From an uncultured Blautia sp. (GTDB lineage Bacteria > Bacillota > Clostridia > Lachnospirales > Lachnospiraceae): DNA of 64,000 nt. The stretch is from contig UQSX01000001.1 in NCBI GenBank assembly GCA_900543715.1, positions 1 through 64,000 of the forward strand, read 5' to 3'. Positions 9,279 to 18,737 of this stretch are shown here, piece after piece (the stretch's first letter is position 1; each line of letters begins with the position of its first letter). The notes under the pieces were generated by a model. That model ran no database searches. It saw nothing but the letters and a program-made list of their open reading frames with translations, and was not told the DNA's origin. Both the position numbers and the translations under genes were made by a program.

Positions 9279-9491
9279 TCAAAATTTTTGGAAGCAATAG
9301 AGGAAAGGGGGAATTTTATAGAATAAATTGATGGGCAGACGTTGGATAATACGGTACTGCTCAAATTCACTTTCTGCAAAGGCTATGGCGATTGCCGCAG
9401 TAACTTTTCCCTTGTCCTGCAAAATTTCAGCATCGTTGAACTCTACCGTGCTGTTTCGAATTTGCAGTCTGTTATTTTTCTTTTCAGTCAT
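9279..9491 (-). pseudogene. RhuM-family remnant, internally deleted
   Basis: A 70-codon frame whose ATG overlaps the stop of the response regulator (ATGA). Its start (MTEKK...IRNSTVEF) resembles the N-terminus of RhuM-type proteins. The next residues (DAEILQDKGKVTAAI, then AESEFEQYRII) resemble the far C-terminal part of the same family. Some 250 residues between them are missing, and the tail after RLPIN does not match. Full-length RhuM proteins are about 300-350 residues and of uncertain function, often on mobile islands. This is a fused leftover; any activity is unlikely. The family match is from memory. Confidence 0.6.
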
Positions 9492-11131
9492 TGTATATCA
9501 CCATTGTTTGACGAAATTTCTTTTTCCGGCAAAGGCCTTGGCTGCTGCTCTCTATAAACTGATGGAGATACCCCCAGCTTTTTCTTGAAGCTGTTGCTGA
9601 AATAGTATTGGTTCGCATATCCGCATTTGCTGCTTATCTCTTTCAGAGAAAGACTTGTAGAGGACAGATAACGGCAGGCGCTTTCAATCCGGAGCGCTGC
9701 GATGGTGTCGCTGATACTTTGTCCAGAGACTTTTTTGAAAAGCGTGCTCAGGTAAGCCGGCGAGATATTTGCATGCTGTGCGATGTCGTTGAGGCAAATG
9801 CTGCTGTGTTCAAAATTTTCTTTTATATATCCCATAGCGACATTGTATACTTGATTATGATAGTTTTCCATGGAAGAATCCAGTTTCCGGTAAGCCATGA
9901 CACAGAGCTTTTTGATCCAGCTTACAAATTGCTCATAGGTCCGGAAGGAGTCAAAATGCTTATATACTTCCAGGATTTCTTTCTCCAGATCGGCGGTCTC
10001 CAGATTCATTTCATAGAGAAATTTCAGGATACGTCCGAGCAGAGAATAAATGCGGATAAAGACCATATTTTTGTCCTGTACCTGGCTAGTAAGCTGCTGG
10101 AAAAACGTTTTCAGCCAGTTTTCAATGGCATCGTCCTCTTTGGAACAGATCAGCCGGATCAGTTCTTCTTCGGAAGCCTCAGAAAAAGAAAAAAGACTGA
10201 ATTCCTTTCCAAGGGCGTCTTTTGCGTCAAAAATATTTTTGTGAGGAAAAAAGAACCGGTATTTTAACGCCCGGGAAGCACTGGCGAAAGAAGCCGGGAG
10301 TCTCCAGATATTATCTACTGCGCTTCCCAGACCGATATTTAAAGTGTAATGAAAATTATTGTAGGACTTTGTGATATCTTCTACTGTGTTATGCACAGAC
10401 TGAAGAAATTTCCGGTGAGAATGACAGTTGCCGCCTAAGATACAGGTGATCTCATCAGCATCTGTCAGATAATGAAAGTAACTGAATCCATGGAACTTTT
10501 CTTTTAGGAGGTCCAGAATATTCAATAATTCCATCTGGAATTGGGCGAAGTCCGGATGGCTGCCGGCGTCCCCGGTATATTCGGCCTCCAGGACCAGTAC
10601 GATAAAATAATCATAGTCTGTTTTTAAATCCAGGTATTCCAGAAAGGATCCCAGACGGATGTCCGGATCTTCTCCCGGATAATGGAGAAGGTCGTCAAAA
10701 AATTTGTCGGTCATCAGAGGACGGCTGGCCCTGAGCAATTCCTGGTTTTTCCGGATCTTATCTAACTGCAAGAAGGCGTTCTGGATTTTTTCGGTAAGAT
10801 ACGGATAGTCCAGAGGTTTTTCAATATAATCATAGGCGCCCAGACGTATGGCCCGCTTGGCGTATTCAAATTTATCATAGGCGCTTACCAGGATGATCTT
10901 GACCATAGGATTTATAGACAGAGCCAGTTTGCACATGGAAATCCCGTCCAAATCCGGCATTTCTATGTCGGAAATGATCAGATCCACGGAAGTTCTTTTC
11001 AGAGCTTCCAAAGCGGAGCGGCTGTTGTATTCAATAATAGAGACTTCTGCATCCAGAGACTTCCAGTTTATATTTTTTTCAATTCCTTCTGCTGCGAGAG
11101 AATTGTCGTCAACAATCATTACTTTCTTCAT
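9488..11131 (-). CDS. YesN-like response regulator, AraC output
   Basis: A 547-residue two-component regulator. The receiver domain is residues 1-120, with Asp8/Asp9 and phospho-acceptor Asp55 (SDIEMPDLDG). A long middle region has weak GGDEF-like/diguanylate-fold features. A C-terminal AraC double helix-turn-helix is at about 440-540 (ICLNDIAQHANISPAYLSTLFKK is split over the first HTH; KCGYANQYYFSNSFKK the second). It pairs with the kinase encoded just upstream, overlapping it by 23 bases. The start at 11131 follows a GGAGGA site. Likely targets are the divergent importer genes at 13120-18601 and its own operon, judged by position. Confidence 0.9.
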   Translation of the reverse strand: MKKVMIVDDNSLAAEGIEKNINWKSLDAEVSIIEYNSRSALEALKRTSVDLIISDIEMPDLDGISMCKLALSINPMVKIILVSAYDKFEYAKRAIRLGAYDYIEKPLDYPYLTEKIQNAFLQLDKIRKNQELLRASRPLMTDKFFDDLLHYPGEDPDIRLGSFLEYLDLKTDYDYFIVLVLEAEYTGDAGSHPDFAQFQMELLNILDLLKEKFHGFSYFHYLTDADEITCILGGNCHSHRKFLQSVHNTVEDITKSYNNFHYTLNIGLGSAVDNIWRLPASFASASRALKYRFFFPHKNIFDAKDALGKEFSLFSFSEASEEELIRLICSKEDDAIENWLKTFFQQLTSQVQDKNMVFIRIYSLLGRILKFLYEMNLETADLEKEILEVYKHFDSFRTYEQFVSWIKKLCVMAYRKLDSSMENYHNQVYNVAMGYIKENFEHSSICLNDIAQHANISPAYLSTLFKKVSGQSISDTIAALRIESACRYLSSTSLSLKEISSKCGYANQYYFSNSFKKKLGVSPSVYREQQPRPLPEKEISSNNGDIQ

Positions 11132-12923
11132 ATTCTTCCTCCATTTGATCAAATTCTATGGTGATCACCGTTCCGTGATATAACCGGCTCTCAATGGAAA
11201 TATGACCGTTTCCGAAGTGAGGGCTGGAAATCCTTTTGTTTACATTACCGATCCCGAAATGTTTTTCATAGTTTACAGCTTTGCTGTCCAGGGTATGCCT
11301 TAGTTCTGCCAGTTGTTTTTCACTGATCCCGATGCCGTTATCTTTAATGGTAATGATTACAGTATCTTCTCCGTATACAGCGGTGATGTGCAGATGGATC
11401 CGGGGGGTTCTCTGAGAAAGCCCGTGGAGAATGGAATTTTCCAGAAAAGGCTGAAGGGTAAATTTGCAGATCAGGAAGTTTTCAATACCGTCTTCCAGAT
11501 CAAATTCCCAGGACAGATTATCATTATGGCATAATTTTTCAATTTCCAGATAAAGGCGGGCAATTTCCAATTCATCCTTTATAGAAATCAGATCGCCGGA
11601 TTTTCTGAGCGTCATCCGGTAGAACCGGGTGAGATTTGTCAGCATCTGATCTGCAATATCCAGTTTTCCGATGGACTGACAGGTCTGAATGGATCCCAGA
11701 ATATTATAGAGAAAATGGGGATTGATCTGTGATTGAAGCAGCTGGTACTTCAACTTTTCTTCAGTAAGGGAAAGATCCAGTATGGACTGCATATTATCTT
11801 TCAGGGACATCTGCATTTTCTGAAAAGTCAGCCCCAGACGGTCAATCTCATCATAAGTTCCCGGGTCTTTTCCGGGAGGAATCAGTTCTGACAGGTCTTC
11901 TTTGGGAGAATCAAGAGTCAGATGCTCCATAGCCCGTGATAAGAGCCGTATCTTTTTCGTTAATTTTCCGGAAATCGCAATGATCACAAGCAGCGTTAAA
12001 GGCAGAGAACAAAGCAGGGTGATCAAAATGGACTGTATCAATACCTGCACATTTTCCTGAATATAAGAATCCGGGATTTCCGTGACATGGTACCAGCCGT
12101 TTTGAAGCTGTACGCAATGATAAGTAATATTGTCTTTATAGAGGATCGGACTGGAGCTTTCTTTTAATTGGGATAGAAGCGCCCCATCTGCTTCAGGCGG
12201 ATTGACCGGGGTATTGTGTGCAATGATCGTCCCCTGGTCGGTCAGAATATAACTGGACAGATTTTTGTCAGCAAAAGATTCCTCCAGATAACCGGAAAAT
12301 TCAGAGATATCCAGAAAAATAATATAAGCATAGGAGATTTCTTTTGTCTCTGCATCTTTTAGAATACGGCAGCAGGCAATACAGTTTCTGCTTTCTTCTG
12401 TGCCGGAGATCAATAATGGAACAGACACATTTTTCTGATAAAACCAGATAGAGGATGTGCCGGGATTCTCCAGAGATGTTTCCGGAACAGAGTATTCCTT
12501 AAATTCGTCAAGCGGAAAGAAGTAGAGATGTTCATTAGCGCCCAGGCGGTCCGAGGGAAGAAAAATACAGGCGTAATACAAATTAAAAGTGGATTTGAAA
12601 AGGGAAACATCATTTCTGATATCTGTCAGGGCAGATAAATATTCCATTGTAGAATCCGATTGTCCTAATGTATACATATCGTACTGCAGAGCATTTGCCA
12701 CACTTTCCACATGGGACAGACGCTCGTTGATCTGCATATTCAGCTGCTCGTCAGAGGATATAGATGCGTTCAGGATCCTCTGTTCTGCAATATGATAGGA
12801 TACAGAGTAAGAGATCCCTCCAATAATACATAAAGGGATAAGGGTGCATAATAAAAAAGCGCATAGCAGTTTGGCCTGAAAGTGAGAACGCCATTTGACA
12901 GAGAGCATCCTGTTTTTTTTCAT
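11109..12923 (-). CDS. YesM-like sensor histidine kinase
   Basis: A 604-residue membrane kinase. The N-terminal transmembrane helix is about 17-40, then an extracellular sensor domain to about 292 and a second helix at about 295-318, followed by HAMP (about 319-375). The His_kinase motif QINPHFLYN has the phospho-acceptor His403. The C-terminal HATPase has the N box at ENSILHGL and G boxes near IKDNGIGIS and GIGNVNKRI. This class senses extracellular or lipoprotein-bound sugars. It lies upstream of and overlaps its response regulator, and is divergent from the sugar-binding lipoprotein gene. Confidence 0.92.
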   Translation of the reverse strand: MKKNRMLSVKWRSHFQAKLLCAFLLCTLIPLCIIGGISYSVSYHIAEQRILNASISSDEQLNMQINERLSHVESVANALQYDMYTLGQSDSTMEYLSALTDIRNDVSLFKSTFNLYYACIFLPSDRLGANEHLYFFPLDEFKEYSVPETSLENPGTSSIWFYQKNVSVPLLISGTEESRNCIACCRILKDAETKEISYAYIIFLDISEFSGYLEESFADKNLSSYILTDQGTIIAHNTPVNPPEADGALLSQLKESSSPILYKDNITYHCVQLQNGWYHVTEIPDSYIQENVQVLIQSILITLLCSLPLTLLVIIAISGKLTKKIRLLSRAMEHLTLDSPKEDLSELIPPGKDPGTYDEIDRLGLTFQKMQMSLKDNMQSILDLSLTEEKLKYQLLQSQINPHFLYNILGSIQTCQSIGKLDIADQMLTNLTRFYRMTLRKSGDLISIKDELEIARLYLEIEKLCHNDNLSWEFDLEDGIENFLICKFTLQPFLENSILHGLSQRTPRIHLHITAVYGEDTVIITIKDNGIGISEKQLAELRHTLDSKAVNYEKHFGIGNVNKRISSPHFGNGHISIESRLYHGTVITIEFDQMEEEYEESNDC

Positions 12924-12961
12924 AAAAACCTCCTAAATATATAGATAAATCTATGAGTTTT

Positions 12962-12990
12962 ATTATAAAAGAGAGAAATGTAGGATTCAA
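12962..12990 (-). promoter_or_regulatory. Putative promoter of the kinase-regulator-GH120 operon
   Basis: On the minus strand TTGAAT (12985-12990), 17 bases, TATAAT (12962-12967), about 40 bases before the kinase ATG. Confidence 0.6.
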
Positions 12991-13119
12991 TAAAGATAAA
13001 AATAATATAAACGAATCGAAAAATATTGTATTTTGAAAAAAACAGCTTTTTGTTATTCTGAGTACATCAAAAACAAAGGGCGGCGGGAATAGAGAAGAAC
13101 GCCCGGATAGGAGGAAAAC

Positions 13120-14403
13120 ATGAGAAAGAAAGTTGTGAGTATGTTACTTGCCACAGTCATGGCAGCAAGTATGCTTGCGGGCTGCGGAAACGGCAGTTCC
13201 GAAAGCGGCGGCGACGCCGGATCAGGAGAAGGGAGCGGTACTTCAGATGAGACGTACGATCTGACCTTATATAGCATTAATACAACAGACCCAGAATTTG
13301 ATCAGTGGCTCGATAATGTAGAAGAAGCCACAGGACTGAATATTAATGTGATCGCTGCGCCTACAGATTCTGATACCCGCCAGCAGAAGATCACCACGAT
13401 ATTATCTACCGGCGATTCTTCTGTAGACATTATAGAGATCAATGATGAGATGAGTTCTGCGTTTAAAAATTCCGGCTGGCTGGAAGGACTCAACGATACA
13501 GTTATGACAGAAGATATTGTTGATAATTTCGCCAAGGGCTATGTGGAAAATATGATCACAGACAAAGACGGAAATATTATCGGAGTACCCGGATATACAG
13601 GATATCTGGCCTTTTGGGGAAACCAGGAGATCATGGATGAAGTGGGAATTACTTCGATTGACACAAAAGAAGACTTCATGAAGTATATGGAAGCTGTCTC
13701 CGGTGACGGACGGTACGGATATGGAGGTTCCTGGGAGAAAACCTATGTTTTTAATGAGATCGCCCAATTTGTCAATATGTTCGGAGGAGATTATTTCGAC
13801 TGGACGAAAGAGGAAAATAAAGAAGCGATCCAGTTCCTCTATGATATGGTACAGAATGGACAGACGCCTATTGATCAGATCGCAGATAAATACGAACAGA
13901 TGAATCCGAAAGCCAATGACGGAAAATACGGCAGCTGGTTTATGTGGGGTCTGGGAACGGATTATGAATCTGCAGGTATGCTGGGAGCGGATAAGATCCA
14001 TATGGCTATGGTTCCGTCCTTTACAGAGGATGGAAGCAGATATATCTTCACAGATTCCTGGAACTATGTATTAAATTCTGCTTCCAAGAATAAAGAGGCG
14101 GCTATTAAATTCCTTCAGTATATGGCAGATGAAGGCGGAATGAAAGCATCTTATGAATGTTTTGACCGGTATCCGGCAAGAACAGACGTAGCTGAAAAGG
14201 TAGTGCCGGATTCAGATCCTGCAAAAGAAATGTATAGCAGATATGCTACGGAGTGTACAGTTTCAGGACGTCCTATGCTTCCTCAGACCATGGAATTCAT
14301 TACAGATATGGGAACGATTTTCCAATCCTGTATGCAGGGAGATATTTCTGTAGACGAATTTTGCACGAATGCCCAGGAACTGGTTGATAAGTACAGCAAG
14401 TAA
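13120..14403 (+). CDS. Sugar ABC importer substrate-binding lipoprotein (first copy)
   Basis: A 427-residue extracellular solute-binding protein (family 1). A signal peptide ends in the lipobox LAGC (Cys22), then a Ser/Gly/Glu linker, so the protein is anchored outside the membrane. A GGAGGA site precedes the ATG. It begins an importer operon with two permeases and a GH172 enzyme. The neighbouring GH120 and GH172 genes suggest xylose- or arabinose-containing oligosaccharides as ligand. A clear paralogue follows at 17366; both share SVDI..NDEM and the LNDTVMTEDI segment. Confidence 0.92.
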   Translation: MRKKVVSMLLATVMAASMLAGCGNGSSESGGDAGSGEGSGTSDETYDLTLYSINTTDPEFDQWLDNVEEATGLNINVIAAPTDSDTRQQKITTILSTGDSSVDIIEINDEMSSAFKNSGWLEGLNDTVMTEDIVDNFAKGYVENMITDKDGNIIGVPGYTGYLAFWGNQEIMDEVGITSIDTKEDFMKYMEAVSGDGRYGYGGSWEKTYVFNEIAQFVNMFGGDYFDWTKEENKEAIQFLYDMVQNGQTPIDQIADKYEQMNPKANDGKYGSWFMWGLGTDYESAGMLGADKIHMAMVPSFTEDGSRYIFTDSWNYVLNSASKNKEAAIKFLQYMADEGGMKASYECFDRYPARTDVAEKVVPDSDPAKEMYSRYATECTVSGRPMLPQTMEFITDMGTIFQSCMQGDISVDEFCTNAQELVDKYSK

Positions 14404-14413
14404 GGGAAACAGC

Positions 14414-14439
14414 AGGCTGCCGCAGAAATGTGGCAGCCT
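14414..14439 (+). other. Intercistronic stem-loop after binding-protein gene
   Basis: AGGCTGCC (14414-14421) pairs perfectly with GGCAGCCT (14432-14439) around a 10-base loop. No T-run follows, so it is not a strong terminator. Such hairpins after binding-protein genes usually protect the upstream mRNA and allow more lipoprotein than permease. Confidence 0.65.
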
Positions 14440-14472
14440 TACTTACAGAAGCGGAGAAGAGGAGGAAAGGAT

Positions 14473-15351
14473 ATGGCCGTAAGTAAAAAAGCAATGAAGT
14501 GGATTCCCTGGGTTTTGATTTTACCGGTTGTACTTATCAGAGGATTTACCACGCTATACCCGATTCTGGTTACCATAAAGAACAGTTTTTTTGATATTAA
14601 GATTTTAGCCGGGGTCGATGAATTTGTAGGACTGGCAAATTATATAAATGTATTTAAAGATGCGAAGGTTCAGACATCTGTGATTTTTACAGTTATGTTT
14701 GTTGTAGCATCCATGTTTTTCCATATACTGCTGGGAGTAGCGCTGGCCTTGATACTCAATATGAAATTTAAAGGACGCCGCTTCCTGAGGACGATTGTCC
14801 TGATCCCCTGGGCTATGCCTACTGTTGTAGCCGGAATGGCGGCGAAATGGGCTTTTAATAATGACTATGGACTGATCAATGATTTTGTCCGGAGATTTTT
14901 TTCAGATTTTCAGTTTAACTGGCTGATCCATACAGAATCAGCAAGATCTGCGGTTATTGCAGTAGATTTGTGGAAGGATCTGCCGTTTTTCGCTATTTTA
15001 GTACTGTCGGGTCTTCAGTTTATATCCGAAGATATTTATGAAGCAGCCAGGGTAGATGGAGCGAACGGGATCCAGTGTTTTTTCAGGATCACACTTCCGC
15101 TGATCGCAAGAAATGTTTTGACATTATGTATACCCTTCACGCTCTGGAGACTGACCAGTTTCGACCTTGTTTATGCCATGACATCTGGAGGACCGGGAGA
15201 GGATACAGCTTTGATCGCCTACCGTATTACTACGGAAGCCTTTACAAATCTGAATGTAGGTTATGCGGCTACATTAGCAGTTATGCTGTTTATGGTAATG
15301 GCTCTGTTCAGTTTTATTAATATGCGGTTTATCAGTAAGATATCGGATTGA
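14473..15351 (+). CDS. Sugar ABC importer permease (MalF/UgpA-like)
   Basis: A 292-residue membrane protein with about six helices and the EAA loop EAARVDGANGIQCFFRITLP, which docks on the ATPase. The start at 14473 was chosen because GGAGG lies just upstream. It precedes the partner permease gene. Confidence 0.92.
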   Translation: MAVSKKAMKWIPWVLILPVVLIRGFTTLYPILVTIKNSFFDIKILAGVDEFVGLANYINVFKDAKVQTSVIFTVMFVVASMFFHILLGVALALILNMKFKGRRFLRTIVLIPWAMPTVVAGMAAKWAFNNDYGLINDFVRRFFSDFQFNWLIHTESARSAVIAVDLWKDLPFFAILVLSGLQFISEDIYEAARVDGANGIQCFFRITLPLIARNVLTLCIPFTLWRLTSFDLVYAMTSGGPGEDTALIAYRITTEAFTNLNVGYAATLAVMLFMVMALFSFINMRFISKISD

Positions 15352-15365
15352 TGGGAGGGTTAAGA

Positions 15366-16220
15366 ATGCAGGATAACGCAAAATATAAAGTATACAGAGG
15401 ATTGATAACGGTAGGAAGATGGGTTTTATTTGCCGTCGTAGCATTTATCATCTTGTTTCCTGTATACTGGATCTTTATTTCATCCATTACTCCATCAGGA
15501 GAACTTTTTAAAACCCCCATTGATTATCTGCCGGACCATCCTACACTGGAAAGCTATTTATTTCTGATCGAGAATGTAGGGCTTTTAGAAAAGATAGGGA
15601 ATACAATATTGATCGTAGGGATCACACTTATCGTAGGGACAATTTTGTGCTGCATGGCAGCCTATGGTTTTGCCAGGTTTACATCAAAAGGGGTATCACT
15701 GGCTTTTGCTTTTGTTATCGCCACTATGCTTATACCGGAGGTTGTGACCGCCAGACCTTTGTACGAATTTATGAGAACGGTGGGACTATATGATACCTAT
15801 ATAGGTCTGATCATTTTATATATCAGTGCGGTGATTCCGTTTACTGTGCTGATCCTGAAAAACTTTGCTTCAGAGATCCCGGTATCCCTTGAAGAAGCTG
15901 CGGCTATTGATGGCGCTAATTTTATACAGAGGCTTTTTTTGATCGTGCTGCCTCTTATGCGCCCTGCCATCGCTACGGTCTGTATCATTAATTTCATAAC
16001 CTGTCTGAATAACTTTTTCACACCGTTGTATTATTCTAATAATATACAGGTTTTATCCGTATCCATTGTACAGCTTCCGCTGCGGGATAATATGTATGGA
16101 GTTCCCTGGGATCTGGTAAGCGCTATGGGATGGATCATCCTGCTTCCGATCATTATCTTTGTGGCAGTCTTTGAAAAACAGATCATGGATGGTATAATGG
16201 CAGGGGGAGTGAAAGCATGA
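15366..16220 (+). CDS. Sugar ABC importer permease (MalG/UgpE-like)
   Basis: A 284-residue inner-membrane partner of the preceding permease. It has six hydrophobic segments and the EAA loop EEAAAIDGANFIQRLFLIVL. The ATG at 15366 follows GGGAGGG (15353-15359) at good spacing; the frame stays open upstream to a TTG that overlaps the preceding gene, but that start has no ribosome site. No ATPase gene is in this operon, so the pair must use an ATPase encoded elsewhere, as carbohydrate importers do with MsmX-type proteins. A candidate of that type lies at 36576. Confidence 0.92.
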   Translation: MQDNAKYKVYRGLITVGRWVLFAVVAFIILFPVYWIFISSITPSGELFKTPIDYLPDHPTLESYLFLIENVGLLEKIGNTILIVGITLIVGTILCCMAAYGFARFTSKGVSLAFAFVIATMLIPEVVTARPLYEFMRTVGLYDTYIGLIILYISAVIPFTVLILKNFASEIPVSLEEAAAIDGANFIQRLFLIVLPLMRPAIATVCIINFITCLNNFFTPLYYSNNIQVLSVSIVQLPLRDNMYGVPWDLVSAMGWIILLPIIIFVAVFEKQIMDGIMAGGVKA

Positions 16221-16242
16221 TCATATATGGGAGGAAAACAGA

Positions 16243-17355
16243 ATGAATGAAATATTTGGAGGAAGCCTGTCTTCTCTGCCATTTGCAAGGCATGAGAAAA
16301 GCAGGTCTATAAACGCAGAGAACCCAACGGGTGAAAAAGGAAAAGGAGGAATGACCGCCAGTGAACTGGGGCCGTCCAGAAAGGGAAGTCCCTGCCTTAG
16401 AAATATCAAGAGCGGGGATACGGTAACTCTGGCAGAGATCCAGGGGCCGGGAATGATCCATCATATCTGGATCACAGTAACGGATAAGACCACAGAGGCA
16501 GACCGTTTTGTGCTCCGGGACCTGGTGCTGCGGATGTATTGGGATGATGAGGAAAGCCCGTCGGTAGAAACGCCTCTGGGAGACTTTTTCTGCTGCGGTT
16601 TCAGTGAGGAATGTATCGTAAATTCCCTGCCGGTAGCTGCTGTGCCCAGCCGTGGGCTGAATTGTTATTTCCAGATGCCTTTTAATAAAAAGGCCAGGAT
16701 CACTCTGGAAAATCAGCATGCCAATGAAATACCGGCGTTTTTCTATCAGATTGACTATGGGCTTTATCGGGAGCCTTTTCCGTCAGATATCGCATATTTT
16801 CACGCACAGTGGAGAAGAGAGAAGATCACCCAGCTGCGAAAGGACTATGTGATACTGGATCAGGTAAAGGGGAAAGGCCATTATGTAGGAACCTACATGG
16901 CCCTTACGACTTTGGAGAGATACTGGTGGGGAGAAGGTGAGATCAAATTTTATATTGACGGAGATGAAGAGTATCCCACTATCTGCGGTACAGGGACAGA
17001 GGACTATTTCGGCGGTTCCTGGAGTTTTGCAAAGCAGATAAACGGAAAAACAGTAGAGCAGAATTATTGTACGCCATATATGGGATATCCCTATTATTCC
17101 AGTCATGATGAGAAAATCCATAATCTTTACCACAATGACGACTGTATGCCTATGCGGGGATTTTACAGGTGGCATATTCAGGATCCCATCTGTTTTGAGG
17201 AAGATCTGAAAGTAACGATCCAGCAGATCGGAGTGGGATACAGAGGACTTTTTGAAAGGCAAGATGATGTGGCCAGCGTGGCCTACTGGTATCAGGCAGA
17301 GCCTCATAATCCTTTCGGCCCGATGCTGAAGAAAGAAGACAGGTGGCCCAGATAA
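16243..17355 (+). CDS. GH172 (DUF2961) glycoside hydrolase
   Basis: A 370-residue cytoplasmic protein. The family includes difructose-anhydride synthase/hydrolases and D-arabinofuranosidases. The conserved motif GTGTEDYFGGSW holds Glu253, an expected active-site acid, and GPGMIHHIWI is a typical N-terminal family block. There is no signal peptide. It sits inside the importer operon, so it probably trims the imported oligosaccharide, perhaps removing a fructo- or arabinofuranosyl residue. GH172 enzymes form trimers or hexamers. The exact substrate is not readable from the sequence. Confidence 0.87.
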   Translation: MNEIFGGSLSSLPFARHEKSRSINAENPTGEKGKGGMTASELGPSRKGSPCLRNIKSGDTVTLAEIQGPGMIHHIWITVTDKTTEADRFVLRDLVLRMYWDDEESPSVETPLGDFFCCGFSEECIVNSLPVAAVPSRGLNCYFQMPFNKKARITLENQHANEIPAFFYQIDYGLYREPFPSDIAYFHAQWRREKITQLRKDYVILDQVKGKGHYVGTYMALTTLERYWWGEGEIKFYIDGDEEYPTICGTGTEDYFGGSWSFAKQINGKTVEQNYCTPYMGYPYYSSHDEKIHNLYHNDDCMPMRGFYRWHIQDPICFEEDLKVTIQQIGVGYRGLFERQDDVASVAYWYQAEPHNPFGPMLKKEDRWPR

Positions 17356-17365
17356 GGAGTAGAAA

Positions 17366-18601
17366 TTGAAAAAATATGTATTGGGGATTCTGTTTTGCAG
17401 CTGTCTGCTGGGAACAGGGATCGGCTGTTCAGAAAAAGCCAGAGAAGAAAAAATACCGGAAACTGGAAAGAGCGGCCAAAATGAGATTACGATCATGCAT
17501 GTAGATGCAGATTATCCGGAATTTCAGAAATTCATTGATCAGGCGGAAAAAGATCTGGATCTGAAAATCCATATTGTTTCTTATCCGGAAAATGCAGATA
17601 ACCGGCAGGCGGAGGTATCTACCATACTCTCTGCCGGAGAGGATTCTGTGGATATTTTTTCAGTAAATGATGAAATGGTCAGTGAATTTAAATATAAAGG
17701 TTATCTGGAACCGCTGAATGATACGGTAATGACGGAGGACATTCTTTCCTGCTATCCGGAGAGTTATATGCAGAATATCGCTATGCTGGACGGGAAGGTG
17801 TATTCTGTGCCATATTCTATGGATATTATGGTATTCTGGGTCAATAAAAGCATGATCGGCGATATGGAGATCAGGACTCAGGAAGATTTCCAGCGCCTTC
17901 TGGAGACGGACTTCGGTGAGGGGCGCTATGGATACGGAAGCGCATGGGACAGCGCTTATGTATATAATGAACTTTCCGAATTTATCAATTTTTTTGGCGG
18001 CAGTTATTATGACTGGAACAGCCCGTCTACCCGGGAAGCTCTTACCTTTCTGGCGGATATGGTGAAAAAAGATCAGACGCCGATAGAGCAGATAACGGAC
18101 CAATATGAACAGGTGGAACAAAAATTTCTGGAAGGGATCTATGCCAGTATCTTTGTATATAGCGGCACTATGGATATGTTTGTACGGGCAGGCGCATATA
18201 GAGAAGATTTTATACAGCTGGCGCCTCTGCCCGAGTTCAAAGAAAATGCCACCAATATAGCGGCCTGGCAGTATGTCCTGAACAAATCTTCGGCGAATAA
18301 AGAGGCGGCTATCCGGTTTTTACAATATGCGGCCAGCCGTGAAGGAAGCATTGCTTACGCAGAATATATGAACCAGCTTCCGGCAAGACTGGACATTATC
18401 AGAGAGGAAGAACTGGACATTCCTGGATTTGAGCAATTGAGAGAGTATGTGGAAAATACAGAATTGAAGGAAAGGCCCTTTTCCAGAAATACTATGGGAG
18501 ATATTACTTCTATGGGCGCTTTGTTCCAAAGATATGTCCTGGAGGAAATCAGCCTGGAAGAGTTCTGCAAAGGCGCACAGAACATTACAGATGGTTTCTG
18601 A
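17366..18601 (+). CDS. Substrate-binding lipoprotein (second copy)
   Basis: A 411-residue paralogue of the lipoprotein at 13120 with the same fold and shared blocks (ILSAGEDSVDIFSVNDEM, LNDTVMTEDI). It starts at a TTG (17366) after an AAGGAG site. The signal peptide ends in GIGC (Cys21). It is the last gene of the importer operon. Two binding proteins for one permease pair suggests two related ligands, or affinity tuning after duplication. Confidence 0.88.
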   Translation: MKKYVLGILFCSCLLGTGIGCSEKAREEKIPETGKSGQNEITIMHVDADYPEFQKFIDQAEKDLDLKIHIVSYPENADNRQAEVSTILSAGEDSVDIFSVNDEMVSEFKYKGYLEPLNDTVMTEDILSCYPESYMQNIAMLDGKVYSVPYSMDIMVFWVNKSMIGDMEIRTQEDFQRLLETDFGEGRYGYGSAWDSAYVYNELSEFINFFGGSYYDWNSPSTREALTFLADMVKKDQTPIEQITDQYEQVEQKFLEGIYASIFVYSGTMDMFVRAGAYREDFIQLAPLPEFKENATNIAAWQYVLNKSSANKEAAIRFLQYAASREGSIAYAEYMNQLPARLDIIREEELDIPGFEQLREYVENTELKERPFSRNTMGDITSMGALFQRYVLEEISLEEFCKGAQNITDGF

Positions 18602-18674
18602 AGAAACTATATGCAAATATCATTTTCAACATAAGACTTAGCCCTTGAAAACAATCTGTGCCGGAAAGAAAAAT

Positions 18675-18723
18675 TATGCCATAAAGTACCGTAACTTTAG
18701 AAAAGTCCGGACTTTATGGCATA
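18675..18723 (-). terminator. Terminator between importer operon and rfb operon
   Basis: TATGCCATAAAGT (18675-18687) pairs with ACTTTATGGCATA (18711-18723). On the minus strand a T-run follows, so it mainly terminates the rfb operon; on the plus strand the T-run is weak. Confidence 0.78.
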
Positions 18724-18737
18724 GTCTCTTATTGTAC

